A stretch of DNA of 64,000 nt from Pseudomonas saliphila. Lineage in GTDB: Bacteria > Pseudomonadota > Gammaproteobacteria > Pseudomonadales > Pseudomonadaceae. The stretch lies in contig NZ_VTVA01000006.1 in assembly GCF_008638345.1 (NCBI RefSeq), positions 152,145-216,144 of the forward strand. Direction: 5' to 3'. Position 1 is the stretch's first letter; every line of letters begins with the position of its first letter. The translations under genes and the position numbers were made by a program. The notes beneath the pieces are model-generated. The model searched no databases. It was not told where the DNA came from and was given only the letters and a program-made list of their open reading frames with translations. Below, piece after piece: positions 1-8,609 of this stretch.

Positions 1-692
1 AACTCGGCGCTACCCACTTTGCCCGTGGCGCGGATGCGCTCACCGAGAATGTCGCCGCGATGGGCGAGCATGCTGATGGTTTCCTTCATGCACGACTGCA
101 GGAAGCTACTGGCCTGAAAGTGGATGTAGGTCGGGACAAATTCCGTGTCGAGGCTGATAACGCCGTCGGGCGTGGTATCCAGCACGTCACAGAGCTTGAG
201 TTTGACGCAGGCCTGGTCGCTCTGCTGTTCACCGAGCAGCAGCCGGAAATCCGGCAGGCCGCAACTGACCTGGCTGCTGCTGGTATCCCCCGCGTTGGAA
301 TCCGCTACCTCTGCGTCATAGGCGGTATAGCGGGCCAATACGTCTTTTTGTTCCGGGCGACGGGTTTCGACGTGGTTACCGGTGACCAGCGGCAACGCGA
401 GATACACCGGCTTGTCGGAGGTATTAGCCGGGATATCCAGCGCCAACGGCTCGCGTTCGGCACCCAGATCGAACAGGCTGCCGTCAGGCAGTACGCCGCT
501 GGCATGGCTGACTACCAGCTTGCCCATGCTGAGAAACTGGTTATCGATCTCCAGACTGAAGAACCCCCAGGGGTAAATATCCAAGCGCTGGGTGCGCGAC
601 TTGATCTGGTTGTCGAAATATCGATCATTTTGCTGGAAGTGCTGCGGGCGCAGCAGCATGCCTTCCTGCCAGACGACTTTCTGCGTACTCAT
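1..692 (-). CDS. tssK: T6SS baseplate protein TssK, 3' end missing (window edge)
   Basis: TssK (HsiJ/VasE family) is a cytoplasmic adaptor that links the T6SS baseplate to the membrane complex. About 230 N-terminal residues are visible; the rest lies past the left edge. The start at 692 gives a protein opening MSTQKVVWQEGMLLRPQHFQ, and the WQEGMLLRPQHF stretch is the hallmark N-terminus of the family. The preceding gene tssJ ends 3 nt upstream, so the two are translated together. The order tagH, tssJ, tssK matches fha2-lip2-hsiJ2 of the Pseudomonas H2-type cluster, so tssL (dotU) and tssM (icmF) are expected beyond the edge. Identity is firm; only the C-terminus is unseen. Confidence 0.93.
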   Translation of the reverse strand, partial: MSTQKVVWQEGMLLRPQHFQQNDRYFDNQIKSRTQRLDIYPWGFFSLEIDNQFLSMGKLVVSHASGVLPDGSLFDLGAEREPLALDIPANTSDKPVYLALPLVTGNHVETRRPEQKDVLARYTAYDAEVADSNAGDTSSSQVSCGLPDFRLLLGEQQSDQACVKLKLCDVLDTTPDGVISLDTEFVPTYIHFQASSFLQSCMKETISMLAHRGDILGERIRATGKVGSAE

Positions 693-695
693 GGC

Positions 696-1166
696 TCAGT
701 CCCTACCCGTCGTGTCGCCCGCGCCCCGGATTCCGCGTTCGTCCAGATACAGCGAAACGTTATGTTTTTTCTTAGCGCGAAGTGGAATCACGGTCTGCCA
801 TTCGCCGCCGGACAAATCTCTATAAGCGGCCAGAATGCCGAGATAACGGCTATCTTCTGCCACCGAGAATTTCACGCTGCGGCGCTCGCCCGGACGCATT
901 TCAAGTTCCTCCAGGCGGATGAAGTCCGGCGTGAGGGTTTCCCGGGGGTGCTGGTAAATGGAAAAGAAGTCAGCATTTTCAAAGGCAACCGGATGCTTGA
1001 GTTCAATCAGGTGCAACACCACCGGGGAGGGCCGACCGTTCAGATCCGGATTGAGCTTGTTGCTGCTCTCCAGAGAGAGATCAATTTTGGTTAGGCCTGA
1101 GCAGCCGCCGAGCAGGGCAAGGGCGGAAATCAGAGCAAGTGTGGCGAGGCGGGGCATGGGATTCAT
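696..1166 (-). CDS. tssJ: T6SS outer-membrane lipoprotein TssJ
   Basis: TssJ (Lip/VasD family) is the outer-membrane lipoprotein that anchors the TssM periplasmic domain. The 156-residue product starts with a short signal peptide and a lipobox ending in Leu-Gly-Gly-Cys22, followed by a beta-rich domain typical of the family (SRYLGILAAYRDLSGGEW, then VIPLRAKKKHNVSLYLDERG near the C-terminus). Its start codon overlaps the tagH stop by 4 nt (ATGA), and it ends 3 nt before tssK, so it sits in a tightly coupled tagH-tssJ-tssK unit. Confidence 0.92.
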   Translation of the reverse strand: MNPMPRLATLALISALALLGGCSGLTKIDLSLESSNKLNPDLNGRPSPVVLHLIELKHPVAFENADFFSIYQHPRETLTPDFIRLEELEMRPGERRSVKFSVAEDSRYLGILAAYRDLSGGEWQTVIPLRAKKKHNVSLYLDERGIRGAGDTTGRD

Positions 1167-2359
1167 CCTTGAATATCGGTATTGAGGGTGGCAATAAGGC
1201 GGACTTGTTCTTCATAGGCCATGGCAAAGTCACGGGCAAACAGCCGCTTGCTCCATTCGTCATCGCGCTGCATGGAATGGTGCAGGCGGCTGTAATCGCG
1301 CCAGTTCCCACCGGCGGTGCGCAGCAATGATTTATTTTCGCTTTCGAAGCGCAGGGCAAGTTGCTCGGGTGCCAGTTGATCCAGTACCGCCTTCACCACG
1401 GCGCGGCTGGCTGAGATAAGGGCAACCTGGTGCGCTTGGATATCGCGAAAGGCCAGGCTGACTGCTCTGGATGCAGGCATTTGCCCCGGCTTGGGATTGC
1501 GTAGCATGCCGGTCAGGGCGTCGCTGGTTTCGCTGGCGTGTTTCAGCGGGTTGGTATCGGCACCCTGAACGGCAGTCAGCGCCAGCCGCATCTCACTCTT
1601 AAGATCGCTTCGGGTTTTTAGACTCTGCTGCAGCCCGGCAATGTTTTGCTTGAGGAGCTTGGCCGCGGCCAGCGCGAGCGCCTCTTTTTCCTCATCGCCC
1701 AGATCGTCCATGTTCACGCCCAGCGCATCGCTGTATTTCTCCCAGAAGCGCGAAGACATGCGGGAGGGTGGTGCTGCGGGCTCGGTCTGCGGTGGCGGGG
1801 TGGGTGCAGCGACCATCTCAGGCACCAACAGGCTTTCCATATCGATGCGTGCGTAGTCCTGTTGGGCGCCATGGTCGGGGGAAGGGATATCGAGCAGGTC
1901 CAGATCGCTTTTCTGTGCACTGGCACTTTCCTGTTGATCCAGCGCATTAAGCGGGTCCAGATCCAGGAATGCATCGTCCGGAATGATGCTGCCTGATGCT
2001 TCGGGGCGGCCGAGGTCTGTTTCGTAAATCGCAGGGTCCTGAATCAGGCGCGCACGGATCTCGAATTCGCCCAGAGAGTAGACGCTCCCATGCTCGATGC
2101 GATGGGGCGCGTTCTTCTGCAGGCGAGCGCCCGAATCCCTTATCAATATTCCATTGCTGCTGGTGTCGGTCAGATGAAAAGCACCATTTTCGAAGGTGAC
2201 CAACGCATGGCGACCCGATACCACGCGCTTGCGGTCGGGGATAACCCAGTCGCAGCTGTCGGCCCGGCCGATAATGCCGCCGGCTTTCCTGAACGTCATG
2301 GTGGCGGGAAAACCAGCGGTAAATGGCTGGTCGCCGACCACATCGAATACCAATTCCAT
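1163..2359 (-). CDS. tagH: T6SS-associated FHA domain protein TagH/Fha
   Basis: A phosphothreonine-binding scaffold protein of T6SS clusters (Fha/TagH/ImpI family, 398 residues). The N-terminal FHA domain (about residues 5-95) has the usual ligand-contact positions: Gly31-Arg32, the Ser-Gly-Arg-His block at 48-51 and Asn69-Gly70. A Pro/Ala-rich linker follows near residues 185-205, then a helical C-terminal domain typical of TagH (SRFWEKYSDALGV onwards). In H2-type systems such proteins work with a Ser/Thr kinase and phosphatase; neither gene is in the window, though they would be expected further left. It lies 19 nt after orfX and overlaps tssJ by 4 nt. Confidence 0.9.
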   Translation of the reverse strand: MELVFDVVGDQPFTAGFPATMTFRKAGGIIGRADSCDWVIPDRKRVVSGRHALVTFENGAFHLTDTSSNGILIRDSGARLQKNAPHRIEHGSVYSLGEFEIRARLIQDPAIYETDLGRPEASGSIIPDDAFLDLDPLNALDQQESASAQKSDLDLLDIPSPDHGAQQDYARIDMESLLVPEMVAAPTPPPQTEPAAPPSRMSSRFWEKYSDALGVNMDDLGDEEKEALALAAAKLLKQNIAGLQQSLKTRSDLKSEMRLALTAVQGADTNPLKHASETSDALTGMLRNPKPGQMPASRAVSLAFRDIQAHQVALISASRAVVKAVLDQLAPEQLALRFESENKSLLRTAGGNWRDYSRLHHSMQRDDEWSKRLFARDFAMAYEEQVRLIATLNTDIQG

Positions 2360-2378
2360 GGTGTCTTGCTCCTTACGC

Positions 2379-2615
2379 TTAATTGCTGCGCTCTACCGTT
2401 TGCGACTCACCGAGGGGGCGGTAGTCGTCATCATTGAATCTGTGGTTGCTGCACCCGGCGACGGCGATTCCCATTGCGAGCAAAAGTGCGGTCCGACGAG
2501 GTCTGACCGGAAGGCGCTGGCGGTAGCAGGAGGCCAGTCTGGATGCAGCCGGCGGTGATGTCCTGACGATGCTCTCGATAGATGGCATTACATCCGTGTT
2601 TCTAGCCAGACTCAT
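2379..2615 (-). CDS. Small putative lipoprotein in the T6SS cluster (orfX position)
   Basis: The 78-residue product has an N-terminal extension, a basic segment (RPRR), a hydrophobic stretch (TALLLAMGIAVAG) and a lipobox ending Val-Ala-Gly-Cys55, leaving only about 23 residues after the lipidated cysteine. It sits directly before tagH, where the Pseudomonas H2-T6SS cluster has a short unnamed gene (orfX, PA1664 position), so I infer it is the equivalent. The long n-region makes the start uncertain; no internal ATG gives a tidier signal peptide, though a non-ATG start nearer the basic segment is possible. Function unknown; likely envelope-anchored. Confidence 0.65.
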   Translation of the reverse strand: MSLARNTDVMPSIESIVRTSPPAASRLASCYRQRLPVRPRRTALLLAMGIAVAGCSNHRFNDDDYRPLGESQTVERSN

Positions 2616-2924
2616 GGCTGTACGTCCCTGTCAGGGGAGGCCAGGTTGGCCATCCCAAAGTATCCATTGCACGATGATTCGTGGAGGCCCAATAGTACTT
2701 TCTAAGCAACCCAAGCCATACTGAGCCAAGACGCCTGCAGCCCGAGCCTGCGACTCAGGTCGCAGATTCTAGACCCCGAGTCACTGCAATTGCCAAGGAG
2801 TACCGATATGCGACTTTTGGCCTTGGCTAACTCGATCTCTGTTAGATTTGTTGAGGTTGCAGGCAGGAAAAATAGAAAAAGTGCGTCCTTGGAATGTTGC
2901 TACTCCTTGTTGTTGCTTGGCTTG
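2616..2924. other. 309-nt gap between immunity-like gene and orfX
   Basis: No credible gene in either strand. It is AT-richer than the flanking T6SS genes and probably holds a promoter for orfX-tagH-tssJ-tssK, though I could not pick convincing boxes. A 15-nt word (agcctgcgactcagg) at 2745-2759 recurs at 2964-2978 inside the end of the DUF2931 gene, which may be a duplication scar left when the vgrG-immunity cassette was inserted. Confidence 0.5.
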
Positions 2925-3581
2925 TTACCAGGAGTCAAAAGGGATGCCGAATTTATCCACATAAGCCTGCGACTCAGGCCTCAGCTTTGCGGCATATACG
3001 CCGTTCATTTCACCCAGGTAAGGGCCGCGGGTGACTATTTTTCCTTTAACTCGGGCGACTTCGATAGGTGCCAGACAGGGCCCGCCAACCCATGCTTTTG
3101 CTATGCCTCCTGGGGCTAGACCTATGGTTAGCATCTTGCGGTAATCAGTTATCCACTTTCCGTCTGCATTGCAGAAGGTTTTAGTGGGCTCCATCATCAG
3201 ATCTCTGACTGGCTGCGGAATCTCGAAATAAACATCGTAGGTTTGGGGTTCGGCCAGCGACTGCCAGCGTACATAGATAAGTCTGGGAATTTTGGCTCCA
3301 ATGACATGCTTGCCTGCGCCCATGCCGGGCCGGTTAGGCCAACCCTTAGGATCTCCCAGGTTTTCGGGTGGAGTCCGTATCGAGGCGAAGCCGCTCATGG
3401 CTTGTCGATATACACGTTCGTCAATATCCACCACATCTGCAGTTTCAATCCAGACCTCCATGTAGCTGGGAGCAAAGAAGCCTATAAACCAGGCATCATA
3501 AGGTAATGGTTTGCCGAACCCAGAGACGCAGCCGCTCATCACCAAGCCTGTCAGTAGCGTAATGAACCGGGTTTTAATCAT
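2925..3581 (-). CDS. DUF2931 family lipoprotein, candidate immunity protein to the VgrG-lipase
   Basis: I take the start at 3581 (MIKTRFITLLTGLVMSGC), giving 218 residues with a signal peptide and lipobox Met-Ser-Gly-Cys18; longer in-frame starts at 3722 would bury the signal. The mature part resembles DUF2931 (YDAWFIGFFAPSYMEVWIE; a WPNRPGMG turn; IYVRWQSLAEPQTYDVYFEI). A GGAG ribosome site lies inside the end of vgrG and the two genes overlap by 8 nt, so translation is coupled. An envelope-anchored lipoprotein directly after a periplasm-acting phospholipase effector is the expected arrangement for a Tli1-type immunity protein. Family membership is from pattern recognition; the immunity role is inferred from position and localisation. 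Confidence 0.75.
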   Translation of the reverse strand: MIKTRFITLLTGLVMSGCVSGFGKPLPYDAWFIGFFAPSYMEVWIETADVVDIDERVYRQAMSGFASIRTPPENLGDPKGWPNRPGMGAGKHVIGAKIPRLIYVRWQSLAEPQTYDVYFEIPQPVRDLMMEPTKTFCNADGKWITDYRKMLTIGLAPGGIAKAWVGGPCLAPIEVARVKGKIVTRGPYLGEMNGVYAAKLRPESQAYVDKFGIPFDSW

Positions 3582-6500
3582 GTATATACTCCATGCGCTT
3601 ACCATTTTGGGCTGGACGGTTGATAAACAAAATGTCGAGGCTGCTGCTATTCCAGCCATTAGCGGCATTCCAATTGGCCGAGAGATGTATATAGCGTCTA
3701 TACAATAAAGCCTCCTCTTCATCAGTTAACCGCAGTACCGCAATCTTCCCGCTTGCATAGTCCAAGATCTTTGCATAGATCGATTCCAGTTCCTGAGGCA
3801 AAGTAAGCTGTGGAATGGCCGGGATCTCATCCATGGGTGCCCCTTCCTGGACGGCTAACTCTCTCATGACGTAGAAGTAAACTAGAGATAGGGCTCCTGA
3901 AACTTCGCGTTCGCTTTTAATGGCACAGAAGACTTGCTTTTCCCGGTAAAGGTCGCGTCGCCGATTGTAGGGGAGGTCGATCGCCCAACTCTCAACGGAA
4001 ATCCCGGTGCCATAACGCTGGAGATGGCTGAGGCTCTTGTTCATTTCAGCAACCGTCAGAGTGCATGCGTTGGCGTCTTCGTTAGGTGTAGTGCGTCTCA
4101 CCCGACTGCTTCTAGGGCGACTTAGCAAAACTTTCTCTTGGGCCCGGGGCATATAGCCTCCGCCTATATCTGAATGTGCTCCAGGCACTACTAGGTCGGC
4201 TGAACCTGCGCTGTTCAAGGAAAAGTTGTGCCGGAGTTCATCACGCGCCACCAGTTGGACCACTTTCTTCGCAATGTCTGGTGCAAGCTTCAGGTCAAGT
4301 CCCGGGTTTCTGCTGTTGTGAGGGCTGAAATCCAACCCGCCAAGCGATACGATACCCGCGACGGTATCGAAAAGGCCGACAAATCCTATTCGTAGATCAG
4401 CGTTGAGACGCCAGCTGAAGGAAGGTGTCAAAGCAGATGAACCTGGCGGCAAGGCCGCGGCAAATAAACTGTCGCTGCCTTTTTTCAGTTCGTTGACAAA
4501 ATCGCGGGCAGCGGCCGCGCCTCGACTAAAGCCGAAGACATCAAATTCGATGTGCTCGATCAGCACATTTGGATTCTGTTCAAAAAGTCTGCGTATGACG
4601 CTTAATATTTTGGTTGGACTTTCTTCAACCCTTGCGCGGACTCCAGTTCCGCCTTGACCTGTTCCTTGACTAAATATAGAGTCCGAACCCCCGCTGCGCG
4701 TGCCGATTCCTTCCAGATACACTTTCACGGATGCTTCTTGTACGTGGGGCTCGATTTCTGTACCGCTCTCATCCCGATAAAGACCATACAGTCGCGCCAC
4801 ATTAGTCAAATCGTTGCCGTAACTATTGTCAGGCGAGTTTCCCTGCCTATCAAATCCGTGACTGGCACAATGTTCGCGAATCTCTTCGGCTATATTTTCT
4901 AGGCCGACATCTTCGGCGCGGCACCCAGCGACGCTTTGGCTGTTTTCCTTGTTGTTGCCTGTGCCGTCAAAGAATACGCCGATTCTCAAGGTGATTAGCT
5001 GCGCTAGTGGCAGTTCAGTTTCCTCTTCTTCATCCTCGATCGTTTCGGCTTCGATGACAGGGGTAGCCCGCATATCAAGCTCTGGTTCAGGGAACCTGGC
5101 GAAAGAGGCAGGCTTCGCCAGAATGTGGCCTGGCTGGTCGGCCGCAGCAATGAAGGGTAGCGTTGCGCCCAGAACGCCAATCCCCGCTCCGTCGCCGGCG
5201 CTGCCCCCCGAGTTGATCTTGATGCTCCCACCATTTAGCGTCACGCCACTGGGATCAATCTTCAGGAAACTTCCTCCTCCCTTGGCGGTAAGCTCCAAGC
5301 CGGCGTCTAATACGACTGTGTCCCCAGCGTAATAGTGGATCTCATTCCCCGTCTCTATGAATAGGCCTGCCCCGACTTTCACATGCTGGGTCCCGCCGAC
5401 TGTCAGGTGGTCATCTGCTTTGATTTCGGAGCGGCGGTCGCTGTGGGTGGTGTGGTGTTCTTCGGCAAGCAGTTCGGTGTAGCTGTTGGCTTCGACGCGG
5501 TTGTGGCGTTCGTGGCCGACGCGGATGCTCTGGTCGTGCTGGATGTTCTGCTCCCAGTCGCGCTGGGCGTGGATGAAAATCTGTTCCTGATCCTTTCTGT
5601 CTTCGATGCGTAGCTCATTGAAGCCGTCCCCGCCGGGGCTGCTTAAGGTTTTGAATACGGTGCGGGTTTTGTTCGCCGGTAGGTCATAGGGGACCTGATG
5701 TTCCTTGTGGTACAAGCATCCGGTCACCAGCGGCTGATCGGGGTCACCTTCGAGAAAGGAAACAAGCACTTCCATACCAACGCGTGGAATGGCGATGCCG
5801 CCATAGCGGTCGCCGGACCAGCTGCTGGCAACGCGCAACCAGCAGCTGGTCTTGTCATTGGCCTGGCCGTGACGGTCCCAATGGAACTGGACCTTGATAC
5901 GGCCGTATTGATCGCAATGGATCTCTTCGCCTTGCGGGCCGGTCACGACGGCGGTCTGGTTACCCAGCACCTGGGGTTTTGTGTGTTCTAGCTGTGGGCG
6001 GTACGGCACATCCCAGGGCGTGGCGGTGAAACGGTTGCGGTAGCCCTGCGTAAATCCATCGGCGGCAGTGACGTCACTGGTGACCGACTCTTCCAGCACC
6101 TGTGGCTGCTTGCCTTCGTGATGAATCCCGGTGAGCAGCCAGAGATCGTTCCAGCTGTCACGGCTGTGGTTGGCGAGCGGAAGAAAATGGCCGGAAATCA
6201 GTAGAGGCTGGTCGCTGGAGCCTTCGGCCAGGCGGTAGTCACTGCGGTGACGTTCTAGGCCACGCTGGGCCAGATGCTTGCCCCGCTCGCGGTCGGTGAA
6301 ACGGCCAGGATAATCATAATCTTCCAGGTCCGGAACGGCAGTACCGCGGGCGGCGCTTTCGAGTTGCAGGCGCGGTTTTTCGAAATCGTAATCGCGGCGG
6401 GTGACACGGCTGGGCCGGGTTTCCAGGCGCAGGGCGAAGCGCTTGATGACTAGCTCATCCGCCACCATGCCGTTGCCCTGTTCGAAACGGGTCGGTGCCA

Positions 6501-7071
6501 GCTTGGGAAAGGATGTCTGATCATCGCCAAAGACGATGGTGTGACTCTCGCCGGTGTGTTCGAAGTGGTAATGGATGCCTTCTTCTTCACACAAGCGCTG
6601 CAGGAAATGCAGATCGGTCTCGTCGTACTGGGTGCAGTAGTCCCGTTCGGGGTACTGACTGCCCAACTGAAAACGGTAGGTGTTGCCTTGGATGCCGTGC
6701 TCTTCGAGCAGCTGCGCGATGATATGCGGTACTGAGAGATGCTGGAGAATGCGCTGATTAGTGCGGTGCGTGAGGTAGGCCAGTTGCGGTACCAGCGTGA
6801 TGCGATAGCGCGTTAGCCGCTTGCCGGCTTCGCCCTGGGCGATAGTGTGAATCAGACCATGCACGCCAGTGCCATCGGCGGCAAAAGCCAGAAAGGCGGG
6901 CTTGTGCAGGAAGCTTTCGATGTCCAGATCAGGGATTTCGCTGACCAGATCCAGTTCGAAGCGATAGGGTTGGCACAGGGCTTCGTGGCCGGTGAACTCA
7001 AGCACCTTGAAGTCGGGCTCGGTGGCTTCGATGGTCAGGTTGAAGTGCGCTTCATTGCCTGGACTGAACAT
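3574..7071 (-). CDS. vgrG: Evolved VgrG spike with C-terminal DUF2235 (Tle1-type) phospholipase domain
   Basis: 1165 residues in two parts. Residues 1-about 645 are a complete VgrG/TssI (gp27/gp5-like): phage-tail domain from the start, beta-barrel segment CDQYGRIKVQFHWDR near 386-400, and a repetitive gp5-like needle to about 625. After an acidic linker (EDEEEETELP, about 680-690) comes a DUF2235 alpha/beta hydrolase starting IGVFFDGTGNN. It has the nucleophile elbow GFSRG with Ser849, FDTV with Asp902 and GAHSDIGGGY with His966, the triad expected of Tle1-type T6SS phospholipases. I infer a lipase delivered as a VgrG fusion to the target cell envelope. The start overlaps the sigma-54 activator gene by 20 nt and the end overlaps the lipoprotein gene by 8 nt. 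The effector part looks lower in GC than the VgrG core. Confidence 0.93.
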   Translation of the reverse strand: MFSPGNEAHFNLTIEATEPDFKVLEFTGHEALCQPYRFELDLVSEIPDLDIESFLHKPAFLAFAADGTGVHGLIHTIAQGEAGKRLTRYRITLVPQLAYLTHRTNQRILQHLSVPHIIAQLLEEHGIQGNTYRFQLGSQYPERDYCTQYDETDLHFLQRLCEEEGIHYHFEHTGESHTIVFGDDQTSFPKLAPTRFEQGNGMVADELVIKRFALRLETRPSRVTRRDYDFEKPRLQLESAARGTAVPDLEDYDYPGRFTDRERGKHLAQRGLERHRSDYRLAEGSSDQPLLISGHFLPLANHSRDSWNDLWLLTGIHHEGKQPQVLEESVTSDVTAADGFTQGYRNRFTATPWDVPYRPQLEHTKPQVLGNQTAVVTGPQGEEIHCDQYGRIKVQFHWDRHGQANDKTSCWLRVASSWSGDRYGGIAIPRVGMEVLVSFLEGDPDQPLVTGCLYHKEHQVPYDLPANKTRTVFKTLSSPGGDGFNELRIEDRKDQEQIFIHAQRDWEQNIQHDQSIRVGHERHNRVEANSYTELLAEEHHTTHSDRRSEIKADDHLTVGGTQHVKVGAGLFIETGNEIHYYAGDTVVLDAGLELTAKGGGSFLKIDPSGVTLNGGSIKINSGGSAGDGAGIGVLGATLPFIAAADQPGHILAKPASFARFPEPELDMRATPVIEAETIEDEEEETELPLAQLITLRIGVFFDGTGNNKENSQSVAGCRAEDVGLENIAEEIREHCASHGFDRQGNSPDNSYGNDLTNVARLYGLYRDESGTEIEPHVQEASVKVYLEGIGTRSGGSDSIFSQGTGQGGTGVRARVEESPTKILSVIRRLFEQNPNVLIEHIEFDVFGFSRGAAAARDFVNELKKGSDSLFAAALPPGSSALTPSFSWRLNADLRIGFVGLFDTVAGIVSLGGLDFSPHNSRNPGLDLKLAPDIAKKVVQLVARDELRHNFSLNSAGSADLVVPGAHSDIGGGYMPRAQEKVLLSRPRSSRVRRTTPNEDANACTLTVAEMNKSLSHLQRYGTGISVESWAIDLPYNRRRDLYREKQVFCAIKSEREVSGALSLVYFYVMRELAVQEGAPMDEIPAIPQLTLPQELESIYAKILDYASGKIAVLRLTDEEEALLYRRYIHLSANWNAANGWNSSSLDILFINRPAQNGKRMEYIHD

Positions 7072-8599
7072 GGATTCTCTCCTTGGTTTTGAGCTCGGCA
7101 GGGTTGATGTTCAGCCGTTGCATGCGGTACAGCAGGGTGCGCCGCGGCAGGCCCAGTTCGCTGGCGGCGCTGGTCTGGTTGCCCTGGTTCTTGCGCAGGC
7201 AATCCATCAGCAGGTTGCGCTCAACCTGTTCCAGGCGTTCACGCAGGTTCAAAACATTTTGGGTCGGTTCGCTGGGTTGCAGGTTGAAATGCTCGGGTAA
7301 CAGCAGGTTGCCCTCGCAGAGCAGTACCGCGCGCTCGACCAGCCCTTTGAGTTCACGCACGTTGCCTGGAAATGCGTAGGCGGCAATCTGTTGCAGAGCG
7401 GTGTCTGACCAGTCGCAGGGGTCGCGTTGCAGGAAGGTGCATGCCTTGTCTGTGAAGTGCCGGGCCAGGCGCAGAATGTCTTCGCTGCGCTCGCGCAACG
7501 GCGGCAGTTCGATAGGGAAATGCGAAAGCCGGTAGAACAGGTCCTCTCGAAATCGGCCCTGATCGGCCAGCGCTCGCAGGTCGCAATGGGTCGCGGCGAG
7601 GATGCGTACATCGACCTTGTGTGTTTCGTTGCTGCCCAGCGGGCGGACTTCGCCTTCCTGTAATACGCGCAACAGTTTGGCTTGCAACGTCAGCGGCATA
7701 TCGCCGATTTCATCGAGAAACAGGGTGCCGCCGTCCGCTTCATCAAACAGTCCCTTACGGTCCCGATCCGCACCGGTGAAGGCACCCTTGCGGTAGCCGA
7801 ACAGCTCGCTCTCGAGCAGGTTCTCCGGCAGGGAGGCGCAGTTCTGCACCACGAAGGGTTTGCTGCGCCGGAAGCCGCACTCATGGATTGCGCGGGCTAC
7901 CAGTTCCTTACCCGTGCCGGTCTCGCCGGTCAGCATGACGTTAACCGGGTTATGCAGTACTTTGCTGATCAGTTTGTATACGGCGCGCATACGCGGGCTA
8001 TCGCCGATCAGGCCGTAACCACTGGCGCAGGGCAGGCTGTCCTGTACCGCGCTGGTCTGGTCGGGCCGCTGCACACCGAGGCGATGCAATACGTGCAGCT
8101 GCGCCAATATGCAATTGCCCAACAGTGCCAGTGAATCGGTGAAGCGTTTCAGGTCGCAGGCGCTGCGACTGGCGACCAACAACAGGCCGCCGACTTGCTT
8201 GTGCTCGTTGCGCAGCGGGAGGCACAGCAAGCCGCGCCAGGCGTCAGGCGTCCACGGCAGGAAGTTGATGTCATGGATACTGCGATCCAGTCCAGCGAGG
8301 GACACGACCTGGTTCTGGCACAGGCTGTATTGCAACAGTTGTTCCGCGTGGTAGTCGCTGGGCAGGCTGGAGGAGGCAACTGATTGTCTTGAGCCGTCCA
8401 GCCATTCGGCGGTCAGGTACAGTCGGGTATGGGTTTCGTCCAGCAGGTACAGCTGACTCAGCTCGCAACCGGCCAGCTCGGCGGCCGCTTCGACCAAACC
8501 ATCCAGCAGGGCGCCGCGATTGGCTCGACCGCTGAGATCGGCAAGTCGCTCGAGCAGGGCTTCCGCATACTGCAGCGGCTGCTGGATCTGGCTGAACAT
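7052..8599 (-). CDS. T6SS sigma-54-dependent activator, Sfa-like
   Basis: An enhancer-binding protein (515 residues) with an N-terminal GAF-like sensory region (about 25-170), a central AAA+ domain and a C-terminal Fis-type helix-turn-helix ([19 protein letters not shown]). Walker A is GETGTGKE at 225-232, the sigma-54 contact loop GAFTGA is at 272-277 and Walker [12 protein letters not shown] at 290-300, so it should activate RpoN promoters. I chose the start at 8599 (MFSQIQQ), preceded by a GAGG-like site 10 nt after the clpV stop; a longer frame to 8746 would run inside clpV. Position after clpV matches sfa2 of the H2-T6SS. Confidence 0.9.
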   Translation of the reverse strand: MFSQIQQPLQYAEALLERLADLSGRANRGALLDGLVEAAAELAGCELSQLYLLDETHTRLYLTAEWLDGSRQSVASSSLPSDYHAEQLLQYSLCQNQVVSLAGLDRSIHDINFLPWTPDAWRGLLCLPLRNEHKQVGGLLLVASRSACDLKRFTDSLALLGNCILAQLHVLHRLGVQRPDQTSAVQDSLPCASGYGLIGDSPRMRAVYKLISKVLHNPVNVMLTGETGTGKELVARAIHECGFRRSKPFVVQNCASLPENLLESELFGYRKGAFTGADRDRKGLFDEADGGTLFLDEIGDMPLTLQAKLLRVLQEGEVRPLGSNETHKVDVRILAATHCDLRALADQGRFREDLFYRLSHFPIELPPLRERSEDILRLARHFTDKACTFLQRDPCDWSDTALQQIAAYAFPGNVRELKGLVERAVLLCEGNLLLPEHFNLQPSEPTQNVLNLRERLEQVERNLLMDCLRKNQGNQTSAASELGLPRRTLLYRMQRLNINPAELKTKERIHVQSRQ

Positions 8600-8609
8600 G
8601 GCCGAAGCC

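Noticed and set aside
60..1094. 344-residue plus-strand open frame
   Set aside because: Antisense to tssK and tssJ, which are clear family members; the frame has no recognisable domain.
4949..5332. Plus-strand frames inside vgrG
   Set aside because: Shadows of the GC-rich minus-strand vgrG gene; Ser/Pro-rich with no domain.
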